A stretch of DNA of 64,000 nt, taken from positions 1 through 64,000 of the forward strand of contig DXJO01000046.1 in the NCBI GenBank assembly GCA_019057475.1. Direction: 5' to 3'. Both the position numbers and the translations under genes were made by a program. Of the stretch, positions 7,401-16,046 are shown piece after piece (position 1 is the first letter of the stretch; each line of letters starts with the position of its first letter). The DNA is from Candidatus Thorarchaeota archaeon (GTDB taxonomy: Archaea > Asgardarchaeota > Thorarchaeia > Thorarchaeales > Thorarchaeaceae). The notes beneath the pieces were generated by a model. The model saw only the letters and a list, made by a program, of their open reading frames with translations, was not told where the DNA came from and did no database searches.

Positions 7401-8366
7401 TCACAGGATGCCGTATAACGGAACTACGACAAAAGTGATGAGACCTACCAGTGCACCAATCTTGTCAAGCGTGCTACCTATCAGCAGACGTTTCGTATTG
7501 CTAGGACCAGTTAAAGGCGTTATAGCAGCGCCAATCACGACTGCCGAGCCAAGGAGGAGCAACAGCCATAGATCCCAGCTGGCATAGCCGAGGAACCATA
7601 TCAGTATGTAACAGGTGACTCCAATGAAATTCAGGATTGCAGCAACCCCAGCAGCAGCATGGTATCCGTACACTCTCGCAATGGTTCGGACATCTCTCAG
7701 CTTATCGCCCTCAACATCTTCAGCACCCTTGATTGTTTCGCGTGCCTGAAGTATCATGAAGGCAGTAATGAAGAATAGGATAGATGGAATGGGAATGTAT
7801 ATCGCAGCAACCTGTTCGCCATAAATGAAAGAGCCATAGATGACGCCGAAAGCGAAGGAAAAAGCAACCAAGAAGTTTCCAGCGATGCCAAGCTCCTTCA
7901 CTTTCGCCGCGTACGCATAGCCGACCACTAGGAAGATGACGACAATCACAGTGCCAAGAGGCCCATTCAGCCACGCGAACAACGCGCCAATCAGACTCAG
8001 GAAAGCAACATACATCCAGGCCTGCCGCACCGTCATGCGTCCGCTTGGCAGAGCCCTGTGTGGTCGATTGATCTTATCGACCTCTATGTCAAATATGTCA
8101 TTGACTACGTTGCCACCTGCTGCGACAAAGAAGTACGTTAGGTACGCGAAGATGAACAACGGCAGGTGTGTAGACAGAGCAGCAGGACTTGGGTCTAGTT
8201 TGTAGGACATTGCCACTCCTGCGATCACTGTTAAGCCGCCGATGATACAGTTTTGTGGGCGGATGATTTGCAGGAAGGCTTTCGGGTCTATTCCTTTCTG
8301 CTGATGGTTTTGAGATGAATCCATTTCCGACATTCGCTGTCCTTCCAACACACATGAAGACATCAA
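7401..8366 (-). CDS. UbiA-family prenyltransferase, probable digeranylgeranylglyceryl phosphate synthase
   Basis: The protein is an integral membrane prenyltransferase with about eight or nine helices. Its first Asp-rich motif NDIFDIEVDKINRPHRALPSG-type (NDxxDxxxD) is clear near residue 95, and a second diagnostic region is ETIKGAEDVEGDKLRDVRT. Archaeal UbiA proteins of this type add a second geranylgeranyl chain to geranylgeranylglyceryl phosphate, making the core archaeal ether lipid. Other archaeal UbiA members use quinone or chlorophyll-like acceptors, so the substrate is inferred. The first 20 or so residues are not conserved-looking; starts at the internal methionines (residue 12 or 15) are plausible. 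Confidence 0.8.
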   Translation of the reverse strand: MMSSCVLEGQRMSEMDSSQNHQQKGIDPKAFLQIIRPQNCIIGGLTVIAGVAMSYKLDPSPAALSTHLPLFIFAYLTYFFVAAGGNVVNDIFDIEVDKINRPHRALPSGRMTVRQAWMYVAFLSLIGALFAWLNGPLGTVIVVIFLVVGYAYAAKVKELGIAGNFLVAFSFAFGVIYGSFIYGEQVAAIYIPIPSILFFITAFMILQARETIKGAEDVEGDKLRDVRTIARVYGYHAAAGVAAILNFIGVTCYILIWFLGYASWDLWLLLLLGSAVVIGAAITPLTGPSNTKRLLIGSTLDKIGALVGLITFVVVPLYGIL

Positions 8367-8455
8367 TGTCGATTAAAGAATTGTGGAAACGGTTTGAGAA
8401 AACCTAATCACTCTTATTATGGTCCAAACTTAACCGCAGAAAGGATGTGCTGTAA

Positions 8456-8962
8456 ATGTTTGAGGACCTTCCGAAGGCCACACTGTTGAAAATAATTGAT
8501 GTATATGCCAAGGCGTGGCAGGCAATGGATGGCGCATACTTCCTAGCGCTGGAAAAAGAGTTCGGCATTGATGTGGCCATGGAAATGGACAAGGAAGCAT
8601 GGAAACTCTTCTCACCCATAGAGGCACGACGCATAATGCGGGAGTTTGGGGTTGAATCAAACGGAGGTCTGAAGTCGCTAGAGAAGGCGTTGGACTACCG
8701 AGTGTATGCGAGATTGAACAAGCAGTCTATAGTATGGAAGGATGACAAGACTCTGATATTCACCATGGATGAATGCAGAGTCCAGACTGCAAGGAATCGG
8801 AAGGGACTTCCAGATTTCCCCTGTCGACCGGTTGGAGAGATTGAGTACAGTTACTTCGCTGAAACGATTGACCCCAGAATCAAGACGTGCTGCGTATTCT
8901 GTCCGCCTGACAAACACCCCCCTGATGCTTACTGTCGCTGGGAGTTCACCGTGGAGGATTGA
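8456..8962 (+). CDS. DUF6125-like family protein
   Basis: This 168-aa soluble protein has an N-terminal helical half with KIIDVYAKAWQAMDGAYFLALE and a C-terminal half rich in cysteines, with TCCVFCPPDKHPPDAYCRWEF. I recognise it as the archaeal/bacterial family labelled DUF6125, whose function is unsettled; the cysteines could bind a metal or cofactor. It is first in a tight run with the endonuclease IV-like gene (5-base gap) and the methyltransferase gene, pointing to one transcript. Confidence in the family label is moderate; the gene itself is clear. Confidence 0.7.
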   Translation: MFEDLPKATLLKIIDVYAKAWQAMDGAYFLALEKEFGIDVAMEMDKEAWKLFSPIEARRIMREFGVESNGGLKSLEKALDYRVYARLNKQSIVWKDDKTLIFTMDECRVQTARNRKGLPDFPCRPVGEIEYSYFAETIDPRIKTCCVFCPPDKHPPDAYCRWEFTVED

Positions 8963-8967
8963 ACTGA

Positions 8968-9813
8968 ATGGAGAAGATTCGCTTTGGTCCAGCTGGCTAT
9001 CCCGAAGAGGCCAAAGGCAAACCAAAGAGAGCCTTCGAAATTCTGAAAGAAGCGGGGTTAACCGCATTCGAGTATGCAGCTGTCTATGGATTGAGAGCAC
9101 CCGAGGAAAAAGCAAGAGTACTAGGAAATCTAGCCAGATCCACAGGTATAGCCATGAGCATGCATGCAGCATACTACATCAATCTGGCATCAAAGTCAGA
9201 TGACATTCGTCAACGATCAAAAAAACGGCTTGAAAAGGCTCTGCAATTCGCACCGCTAATGGGCGTGAAACGGATTGTATTCCATGTCGGGACATACGGA
9301 GGTTTCAGTCCCGAAGACGCACACAAGGTTGTTAGAAGTGCACTTCAGGAAGTCTGGGAGAAAGCAGGACATCTCGGCGAAGGAGCATACTTGGCTCCCG
9401 AGATTGCGGGCAAGATAAACGCATATGGGTCAGTCGAAGAGATTGCCAAGCTCTGCGCAGAATCGGACGGCCTGATTCCAACGATTGACTGGGCACATAT
9501 GCACGCGCGCACGCAGGGCAAGTGCAACGATAAGCAGAGTTATCTCAAGATTCTTGGCGCATTCGAGGATGCTCTTGGGGCTCAATTCATTCATAACATG
9601 CATTTCCATATCAGCGGCATAATCTTCACGCAAGCAGGAGAAAAAGCTCACAGGCCCCTCGGGGAGGAATGGGGGCCGGATATACTGCCACTGATTGAGA
9701 TAACCAAAGAAGTGGGTTACAAGCCAACATTCATCTCGGAAACGCCAACCCCATTGAAGGGAGCACTATATGCTAAGTTCCTATTGGAGGAGCTGGAGAA
9801 ACACAACACATGA
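8968..9813 (+). CDS. Endonuclease IV-like TIM-barrel protein (AP endonuclease family 2)
   Basis: The 281-aa product follows the endonuclease IV (Nfo) layout. IRFGPAGYP is followed by AFEYAAVYG, MSMHAAYYINLAS with a metal His, VFHVGTYGG, PEIAGKINAYGS with a metal Glu, TIDWAHMHAR with Asp and His, FHISGI, and a final ISETP. These residues correspond to the zinc ligands that cut the backbone 5' of abasic sites. Length and motif order fit archaeal members. A sugar isomerase-like TIM barrel of the same superfamily is the alternative. It overlaps the downstream methyltransferase by ATGA. Confidence 0.85.
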   Translation: MEKIRFGPAGYPEEAKGKPKRAFEILKEAGLTAFEYAAVYGLRAPEEKARVLGNLARSTGIAMSMHAAYYINLASKSDDIRQRSKKRLEKALQFAPLMGVKRIVFHVGTYGGFSPEDAHKVVRSALQEVWEKAGHLGEGAYLAPEIAGKINAYGSVEEIAKLCAESDGLIPTIDWAHMHARTQGKCNDKQSYLKILGAFEDALGAQFIHNMHFHISGIIFTQAGEKAHRPLGEEWGPDILPLIEITKEVGYKPTFISETPTPLKGALYAKFLLEELEKHNT

Positions 9814-11150
9814 CTGAATACATCTTCATCCTGGGAAAGAATTGGCTCTTGAGCATTGCAGAGATGCTTGTCTACTTGAGGGACCAGAATCTGACTGCGC
9901 ATGTCAATGACCACTCCAGGAATGCAGCTATTGTTGAGATTGACGAGCGCTTGAGTGATTCTCAAATTGTGGAGATTCAGGAGGCGCTTGGAGGCTGTTT
10001 CAAGATTGGCCGCGTAATCACCAAGTACAATCGGTCAGTCGCAGAGAGGGCGTTTCCAAAGCAGGGGCGGCCAGTCAAGAGGTACAGGGCCGAGCTAATG
10101 GAGTGTCCTTGGATAGACCGGATATGGCCATCTCCCAAGGGAAAAAAAGTCAAGTTTGGAGTCAGCACATACCCTACATTTAACGTTGAATCAACTGTAA
10201 GTCTCAAGCGTTTGACTCTTGGATTGGATGAGTGGGCTAAGAGAAGGCTTTTGGCTCATGGTGCCAGAAGAGCCGCTTACTACATCTATGAAGGGCCTGA
10301 TACTAGGAAAAAAGAGCGCCCTAATACAGCATTGTGGCCCCAGACAATCGCTCGATATAACCTGTTGCGCCCCCCGAATGCGGAGGTGCTCGCAGTGCTG
10401 ACTGAAGAAAACCTGTACATCGGAAAGACCGTGGTGGTGTACGACTCACGCCTTCAACAATATCGAGATGAATCGAGACCGTATATTTCTGCTAAGACCA
10501 GCACGAGTCCAAAGCTTTGTAGGACCCTATTAACGCTTGCAGGCGCCAAACCAGGCGACACCATCCTGGATCCATTCTGTGGCACAGGGACTCTGTTGAT
10601 GGAAGCTGCAATCCTAGGTATGAAATGCATAGGGATAGACATTGATGGCGACGCCGTACAAGGGGCTCGGTTGAACCTGAGGTGGTTAAGTTCCGACCTA
10701 GGGGAGAAACTCGATTTCCGAATTATAAAGGGCGATGCTCGCAGGGCCATAGAAGTTGTCGGCAAAGCAGTGGATGCAATTGCATTCGAGCCTGTCTTGG
10801 GCCCGGTCTATACCAAGCGACCTGAGCGAAAAGATGCTGAAAAGAGCATCTTGGAGCTAACGAAGCTGTACCGTGACTCCTTGAAAGGGATGGAGCCATG
10901 TCTTGGACCGGACGGAAGGATCGCCATGACACTCCCTGTGATTAACACAACAAAAGGACAAGTCAGCATTGAGTTTGAACAGATAATCAAGGGGACTGAC
11001 TTCGAGATTATCAAATTCCTTCCTCGAAAATCAATCAGAACTCAGTCAACGGATAAGCAGCTAGTGATTCGTCCCGAGCGTCGTACTCTGCCTGAGAGGA
11101 AGATGGGACAAGCAGTTGAGCGAACGGTCATCATGCTTGGCAAACGCTAG
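9810..11150 (+). CDS. Trm11/TrmG10-like SAM-dependent methyltransferase
   Basis: The C-terminal half carries a Rossmann methyltransferase with motif I ILDPFCGTGTLLMEAAILGM and the following IGIDIDGDAVQGARLNLRW, typical of the tRNA guanosine-10 N2-methyltransferase family. The N-terminal half, about 200 residues, is the expected place for a THUMP-type RNA-binding module, but it is too diverged for me to confirm one. Motif IV is unusual: the standard D/N-P-P-Y is replaced by EPVLGP. Similar Glu-Pro variants exist in some prokaryotic relatives, as I recall. The substrate could therefore be a different tRNA or RNA base. It overlaps the upstream nuclease gene by 4 bases and converges with the longin-like gene with a 4-base overlap. 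Confidence 0.75.
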   Translation: MTEYIFILGKNWLLSIAEMLVYLRDQNLTAHVNDHSRNAAIVEIDERLSDSQIVEIQEALGGCFKIGRVITKYNRSVAERAFPKQGRPVKRYRAELMECPWIDRIWPSPKGKKVKFGVSTYPTFNVESTVSLKRLTLGLDEWAKRRLLAHGARRAAYYIYEGPDTRKKERPNTALWPQTIARYNLLRPPNAEVLAVLTEENLYIGKTVVVYDSRLQQYRDESRPYISAKTSTSPKLCRTLLTLAGAKPGDTILDPFCGTGTLLMEAAILGMKCIGIDIDGDAVQGARLNLRWLSSDLGEKLDFRIIKGDARRAIEVVGKAVDAIAFEPVLGPVYTKRPERKDAEKSILELTKLYRDSLKGMEPCLGPDGRIAMTLPVINTTKGQVSIEFEQIIKGTDFEIIKFLPRKSIRTQSTDKQLVIRPERRTLPERKMGQAVERTVIMLGKR

Positions 11151-11998
11151 AAGAGATAGCGAACAATATCATCTAGTATGTAGTACAGTTGCAGACGCTT
11201 GATGTCCCTTTTGACATATGGCATAGCGTGATCGAATATCATGTTTCTAAAGGCAGTCTGGGTGACGGTCTTACGTGTGGCGTCTGCCACGACCTGAAGC
11301 ATCATTTCCAGACCCTGGCGAAGCATGCGATAATTGATCTTTGAAACGTCCAAATGCAATATCTCTACGCCGCTATCATCAATCTGGATGTCAGAGAGGA
11401 CAGGGTCCAGTTCTAGCACTGGCCCGGCTAGTTCGCGAATCTTCTTTGTTAGCTTGGTGCGAGTTTTCTTTGGGGCCTTCACTCGTAAGATGGCACGAAA
11501 CAGATGGCTATACACAGCAAGGCAGTCCATCGCTTTGCCAGCAGTAAGAGACTCATCGGTCGATTCGTATTGGGAAATCAGTTCATCCACATATACCTCA
11601 AAATGCTTGAAGGTACTTGTGGTGCCGTGCCAGCGCTTCAACATTGTGCTCACGTCAGAGTTCTTCGGCACCTCGTTTCGCATAAACTCTGCCAAGGCAT
11701 ACTCAAGGATAAATCGCATGTGCCCGAGTCGCGCCCCCTTGGAAACCACCATCACAAAGAGAAGGAATTCATTCGCCACCCACACATAGCGGTTAGATTC
11801 AGTATCAATAGTCTGCAGCTCCTCGGACGACGCACGATCAATGAAGGTATGGGTAGCAGATAAGAAAGGCGCAATCAGGTCCATATCTATGTCGATTTCT
11901 GTGTAGGCTTTAGCAATCAAGTTTCGACCTGACCCACGCTCTATTAACCAGATTCCTTGAATGGCGCGTCGACCAGACATGATATCTTCTGTCTCCAC
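11147..11998 (-). CDS. Longin/roadblock-like N-terminal domain protein (candidate eukaryotic-signature protein)
   Basis: Residues about 12-125 look like a longin-type alpha/beta domain. A first strand GIWLIERGSGRNLI is followed by helix DLIAPFLSATHTFIDRAS, strands with ETIDTE-like and YVWVANEFLLFVMVVSKGA, and long helix MRFILEYALAEFM. That is the order seen in longin and roadblock modules that serve small GTPases. The remaining 150 residues are mostly helical and unrecognised, ending YYILDDIVRYLF. Asgard genomes are known to carry many such domains. The fold is inferred from pattern, not search. It may act on a Ras-like GTPase; none is encoded nearby. Confidence 0.5.
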   Translation of the reverse strand: METEDIMSGRRAIQGIWLIERGSGRNLIAKAYTEIDIDMDLIAPFLSATHTFIDRASSEELQTIDTESNRYVWVANEFLLFVMVVSKGARLGHMRFILEYALAEFMRNEVPKNSDVSTMLKRWHGTTSTFKHFEVYVDELISQYESTDESLTAGKAMDCLAVYSHLFRAILRVKAPKKTRTKLTKKIRELAGPVLELDPVLSDIQIDDSGVEILHLDVSKINYRMLRQGLEMMLQVVADATRKTVTQTAFRNMIFDHAMPYVKRDIKRLQLYYILDDIVRYLF

Positions 11999-12113
11999 AA
12001 TTGAATCGAAATCGGGTAAAATAAGCCTATATGGGATACTAGTAGCAACCTATTTCGAAAGGAGACTGCCGAATCGTCTGGGCCCAGGCCAACCCCCGAC
12101 AATCCGGCGGCCT

Positions 12114-12638
12114 CTATGCTCGCGCACCTCTTTCGTTCTCTTCAAGTGTCGTTCTCTGGGCAATCTGACTGAACTTATCAACGCTAGGCGTCCAGAGCTT
12201 CCAGAGCAGTACTGTAGCAATGATTCCTGCAATGGGAGTCGTCAATACTGGAGTCATCTGCCATCCCTCCCAGGGCTTGAGGAGGATAAAGCAAGACTGA
12301 TGCCAGGCGATTGTGACAAGACTGTGAACAAGGAGACTTGCTACCACGGAGATTCGCCTTGATGCCTGAAGAGCGACCTGAATAATGACCAGCAAGCTCA
12401 GAAATCCAAACAAAGTAACTGAAAGGAAATCAGGGTTCCTCCAACTGGGAACGTACGCGACCACGGTGTGCAGGTAGTACCAGATTCGTGAAATGTGACC
12501 GGGTAGTGGTAATGGGTCCGGAATCGGGATTGTACAGGTCCTCACAGCGTAGGGGCTAGCAAATGCGATGATTGACAATGCCAATGTGAATACAACGCAA
12601 AGGGTGATCTCCCTATTCGTCATCATCGCAAGAACCAT
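12114..12638 (-). CDS. Hypothetical four-helix membrane protein
   Basis: The 174-aa product has four hydrophobic segments: near residues 10-30 (LCVVFTLALSIIAFASPYAV), 73-92, 97-118 and 129-148. The tail is charged and probably cytosolic (EENERGARA). The first segment could be a signal anchor. The first external loop is Pro-rich with two cysteines. I recognise no family. It lies between the longin-like gene and tfb, with about 115 bases to each side on the same strand, so a shared transcript is not evident. Confidence 0.55.
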   Translation of the reverse strand: MVLAMMTNREITLCVVFTLALSIIAFASPYAVRTCTIPIPDPLPLPGHISRIWYYLHTVVAYVPSWRNPDFLSVTLFGFLSLLVIIQVALQASRRISVVASLLVHSLVTIAWHQSCFILLKPWEGWQMTPVLTTPIAGIIATVLLWKLWTPSVDKFSQIAQRTTLEENERGARA

Positions 12639-12752
12639 CTAGAGCCAGAAGGATTTAGTTCTTGCGTACCAAACGGGGAGTGTCAGGCTGCTTTCAAAAG
12701 AGAGGGGAGGGGGATTCGACGGTTAGGCCAAGTCCCTCTTGATATAGAGTTG

Positions 12753-13802
12753 TTACGAGGTTGAGATTCCTAGCTTCTCAACCATTTCTTTGTAGCGATT
12801 TCTTACTGTAACTTCAGTGACCCGTGCAGTACGAGCAATCTCCAATTGTGTACGACGCGAACCTGTGAGGATGCTTGCGACATAGATCGCAGCAGCAGCC
12901 ATCCCTTTCGGGTCCTTACCAATTGTGAGTCTCTGTTCGCGAGCCTGTTCAAGGATATCAATCGCCTTCTTCTTGGCTGCGCCAGGAAGATTGAGTTCAG
13001 TGCCAAATCTATGGACGAACTCAGCTGGCTTACTGAATGGGACCTTGAGGTTAAGGTATCGCAGGATGAGGCGTACACACAGGCTTAGCTCCTTGCGAGT
13101 GATGTGTATCTGGTCGCATACTTCCTCCAAGGGTCTCGGGACCGTATGGATTCTGCAAGCGAGATACAGCGAAGCTGCAATCATTCCGAGGATTGTACGA
13201 CCTCGGGTCAATCGCTTCCGCAGAGCTTTCCTGTAGAGTACAGCGGCGGTTTCTCGAATTGAGTAGGGGATACTAAGCTGAGAGCTTATCCGATGTAGTT
13301 CCGTCATTGCAACCGCAAGATTTCGTTTGTCAGAGGAGTGAACCTTAGTACGGATTTGCCATTTGCGCAGCCTGTGAATCTGTGCTCTACGCGTTGAAGT
13401 CAGCTTCCGTCCGGATGCGTCAACATTCTGACGACCGATTATGGTCGTGAGACCCTGATCGAACTTACTCCAATCAGTTGGACCACCCACACGCTGACGA
13501 CTGTTCTGTTCATCAGCAGTGAATGCACGCCACTCAGGTCCTGTGTCAATCGAACGATCAGAAAGAACGAGTCCGCAGCTGGAACAGATGACTTCACCAC
13601 GAGCTTTGTCAATGTAAATTCTGTCAGAACTGCAAGAAGAACAAATTTTGTTGGCCATACTAATTTTGTGCTCACGAGATTTCCTAGTCTTCTGCTGTTT
13701 ACTGGCCAGTCGAATCATCTCCCTGCGGTAGCCACCGTTCAAGGAGGTACCGCCATTAGAGCTATCGTTGATACCTATTCGGTATGTTCTTCCACGGCGC
13801 AT
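12753..13802 (-). CDS. tfb: Transcription initiation factor B (TFB)
   Basis: TFB binds the TBP-DNA complex and recruits RNA polymerase. The zinc ribbon (CSSCSSDRIYIDKARGEVICSSC, read as CxxC...CxxC) is followed by the B-reader region with TGPEWRAFTADEQ and VGGPTDWSKFDQGLTT. Two cyclin-like repeats follow; the helix-turn-helix in the second contains TQLEIARTARVTEVTVRNRY and contacts the BRE. From the 13802 ATG there are 48 extra basic residues before MANKIC; ordinary TFBs start about 5-10 residues before the first Cys. Either the real start is ATG 13658 or this TFB has an unusual basic extension. A palindrome lies between the upstream TATA region and the 13802 start. Confidence 0.93.
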   Translation of the reverse strand: MRRGRTYRIGINDSSNGGTSLNGGYRREMIRLASKQQKTRKSREHKISMANKICSSCSSDRIYIDKARGEVICSSCGLVLSDRSIDTGPEWRAFTADEQNSRQRVGGPTDWSKFDQGLTTIIGRQNVDASGRKLTSTRRAQIHRLRKWQIRTKVHSSDKRNLAVAMTELHRISSQLSIPYSIRETAAVLYRKALRKRLTRGRTILGMIAASLYLACRIHTVPRPLEEVCDQIHITRKELSLCVRLILRYLNLKVPFSKPAEFVHRFGTELNLPGAAKKKAIDILEQAREQRLTIGKDPKGMAAAAIYVASILTGSRRTQLEIARTARVTEVTVRNRYKEMVEKLGISTS

Positions 13803-14125
13803 GGAGGAACGCTAGTTGGGACGCGGGACTAGTGAATCGTTCTCATTGAGAACGAGCAACTATGCCGAGATAAAAATGAATATAAGTCTGTTTACGGATT
13901 ATTCAAATATATAATTGTTTATTGGTTGTTATTTTGTCTTTGCATTCTGCACTAGACCATAAGATTCTAACCGATGCATGAGTATAATCGACCAAAAAGC
14001 AACCCCGGAATCAACATGAGCGGACATACGGTAACCCCAAGTAACACAATAGTCATAGTCACGAGTAGCGTTTACTTTATGAAGAAACATAAGCCTGCCC
14101 TACACATCAAGAGGCGACACATGAA
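13803..14125. promoter_or_regulatory. Divergent tfb/argS promoter region, AT-rich
   Basis: This 323-base gap holds no convincing ORF. Its middle is strongly AT-rich, with TTATATT and TTTTTATC on the minus strand around 13871-13886 as TATA candidates for tfb, and aatatataat at 13905-13914 usable on either strand. Nearer argS, tttacttta around 14071-14080 is a weaker TATA candidate for the GTG at 14126. The length and base composition suggest a regulated promoter pair. Confidence 0.45.
13838..13854. promoter_or_regulatory. Perfect inverted repeat near the tfb transcription start
   Basis: CGTTCTCATTGAGAACG has 7-bp perfect arms around ATT. It lies about 25-40 bases downstream of the minus-strand TATA candidates, so it should straddle the tfb start site. 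It could be an operator that blocks polymerase or a small 5'-leader hairpin. Confidence 0.4.
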
Positions 14126-16045
14126 GTGAGTCCAACTCCGCTGACCAACAACCCTTGGAATGCCGCAACAAATTTGGTTATCCAGTTGTTGGTCAAAGCG
14201 GCTTCAATCGACTCTGAGATAGTTCGAAAGTACATCGAGATTCCTCCAGACCCGGACCTTGGGGACATTGCCAGCACAGTGTCATTCCTGCTGGCAAAGG
14301 AACTGAAGAAGAGCCCTGCTGCCATAGCTACCGAGATTGCCCAAGGCCTTGAGAAAGAGGTGAAGAAAGAACCCATGCTGAATCGAGTGGAAACAAAAGG
14401 GCCCTACATCAATTTCTTCTTTGACAGCGGGGAGTTCGCAAGGCTCGTTGTGAGCGCAATAACAAAACGTGATGATAGATATGGCATGACTGAGGAATTC
14501 AAGGGCACTCGGGCACTTATCGAATCCCCTGCAGTGAATCCTTCCAAGCCTTGGCACATTGGCCATGCACGCAATGCAATACTTGGCGACACACTCGCGA
14601 ACATCCTTGAAGCCGTAGGTTGCGAAGTTGTGAGAATCGATTACATCAACGACCTTGGGCTTCAAATTGCTCAGCTCACATGGAAGATAATGCATGATGA
14701 TGTGGATTTGGCAGAGGTCGACGAAAAGATGGACCACTTCTTGGGTCACCTCTATGTTGAAGTTCAGAAAGTCGCAGAGAACGACAGTGGCGTAGAAAAC
14801 AAGATTCGAGATATCACCCGCAGACTGGAAGACCTGAACTCAGAAGAGGCAAGGCGGAGCGCTGAGATGGTCACCCTGTGTCTCAAAGCACAGTGTCAGA
14901 CTGCATATCGTCTGGGCATCTACAAGAACTATCAGGTCTGGGAGAGCTCGATTGCACACAGCGGGCTCTTGCAGACTGCCAAAGATTTGATGTTGCAGGC
15001 AGAGAACATTATGATGCTGACGAAAGGGGAGAAGAAGGGTTGCATCGTTGCGAACCTAGCCGCAATTGAGGAATTCAAAGATATGAAGGATCCCCACAAG
15101 GTCCTGTTCAGGTCAGATGGAACACGAACGTACACTGGAGCGGACGTTGCATTCCAGATGTGGAAATTCGGCATCATCAAGGACCCATTTCATTATGGCG
15201 TGTTCGAGGAGCAGGCGAACGGCGAGAATGTGTATAGGACAGCCTTGGATGGGTCAGATCGCAACCTAGGGAGATTCAGTATTGTCTACAACGTGATTGC
15301 ATCTGCTCAAGCACACCCGCAAAGGCTAATCTACACCATTCTGGATTTGCTCGGATACCGCGAACAGAGCCTTAACTCTCACCATGTTGCCTACGAATTT
15401 GTTGGTCTAGAGGACGCAGACTTCTCTGGGAGAAAGGGGACTTGGATTGGGTACTCGACAGATGACGTCTTGGATAAGGCAACCGAACTCGCAAAGGAAG
15501 AGGTGGCGAAACGCAATCCCGATGAAAGTGACGAGTTCAAGGAAACTGTAGGTGCCAAGGTGGGCACTGGTGCAGTCAGGTACTTCATGCTGAAGGCATC
15601 ACCCGACAGGAAGATTACATTCAGATGGGAAGAGGCGCTAGACTTCAACGGGGATGCTGCTCCCTATCTTCAGTATTCATTCGCAAGAGCACAGAGGATT
15701 CTCGAAAAGGCTGAAATGGAACCCGCTGGAGCGGCAGAGTTGACATTGCTGTCCTCTGAGGCTGAGTTCGCGCTGGTGAAAGCAATAGCGAAGTTCCCCG
15801 AGGAGATTCTTGAGGTAGTAAGGGGACTGAAGAAGGATGTGTGGGGAACCAGCTTTAGCTCCAACAGAATTGCAGGATACTGCTACGAGCTGGCCACACT
15901 GTTCAGCAAGTTCTACGATTCCTGTCCAGTATTGAAAGCCGAGTCCGCAACCAGAGCGGCACGCTTGGAGCTAGTCACTGCATTCAGGATAACTATGGGT
16001 AATTGCCTACGAGTTCTGGGCATTCCAGTTGTCGAGAGAATGTAG
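14126..16045 (+). CDS. argS: Arginyl-tRNA synthetase
   Basis: A class I synthetase charging tRNA-Arg. The GTG start gives 639 aa, within the usual range. The N-terminal additional domain (DPDLGDIASTVSF) recognises the tRNA D-loop. The HIGH motif appears in PAVNPSKPWHIGHARNAILG. The catalytic core continues with RSDGTRTYTGADVAF and SAQAHPQRL, and the region normally holding KMSK reads FSGRKGTWIGYS, a variant common in ArgRS. The C-terminal DALR anticodon-binding domain has LQYSFARAQRIL and ends LRVLGIPVVERM. Two tRNA-Arg genes lie later in the window. The gene is divergent from tfb and convergent with tldE (1-base gap). Confidence 0.95.
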   Translation: MSPTPLTNNPWNAATNLVIQLLVKAASIDSEIVRKYIEIPPDPDLGDIASTVSFLLAKELKKSPAAIATEIAQGLEKEVKKEPMLNRVETKGPYINFFFDSGEFARLVVSAITKRDDRYGMTEEFKGTRALIESPAVNPSKPWHIGHARNAILGDTLANILEAVGCEVVRIDYINDLGLQIAQLTWKIMHDDVDLAEVDEKMDHFLGHLYVEVQKVAENDSGVENKIRDITRRLEDLNSEEARRSAEMVTLCLKAQCQTAYRLGIYKNYQVWESSIAHSGLLQTAKDLMLQAENIMMLTKGEKKGCIVANLAAIEEFKDMKDPHKVLFRSDGTRTYTGADVAFQMWKFGIIKDPFHYGVFEEQANGENVYRTALDGSDRNLGRFSIVYNVIASAQAHPQRLIYTILDLLGYREQSLNSHHVAYEFVGLEDADFSGRKGTWIGYSTDDVLDKATELAKEEVAKRNPDESDEFKETVGAKVGTGAVRYFMLKASPDRKITFRWEEALDFNGDAAPYLQYSFARAQRILEKAEMEPAGAAELTLLSSEAEFALVKAIAKFPEEILEVVRGLKKDVWGTSFSSNRIAGYCYELATLFSKFYDSCPVLKAESATRAARLELVTAFRITMGNCLRVLGIPVVERM

Positions 16046-16046
16046 A

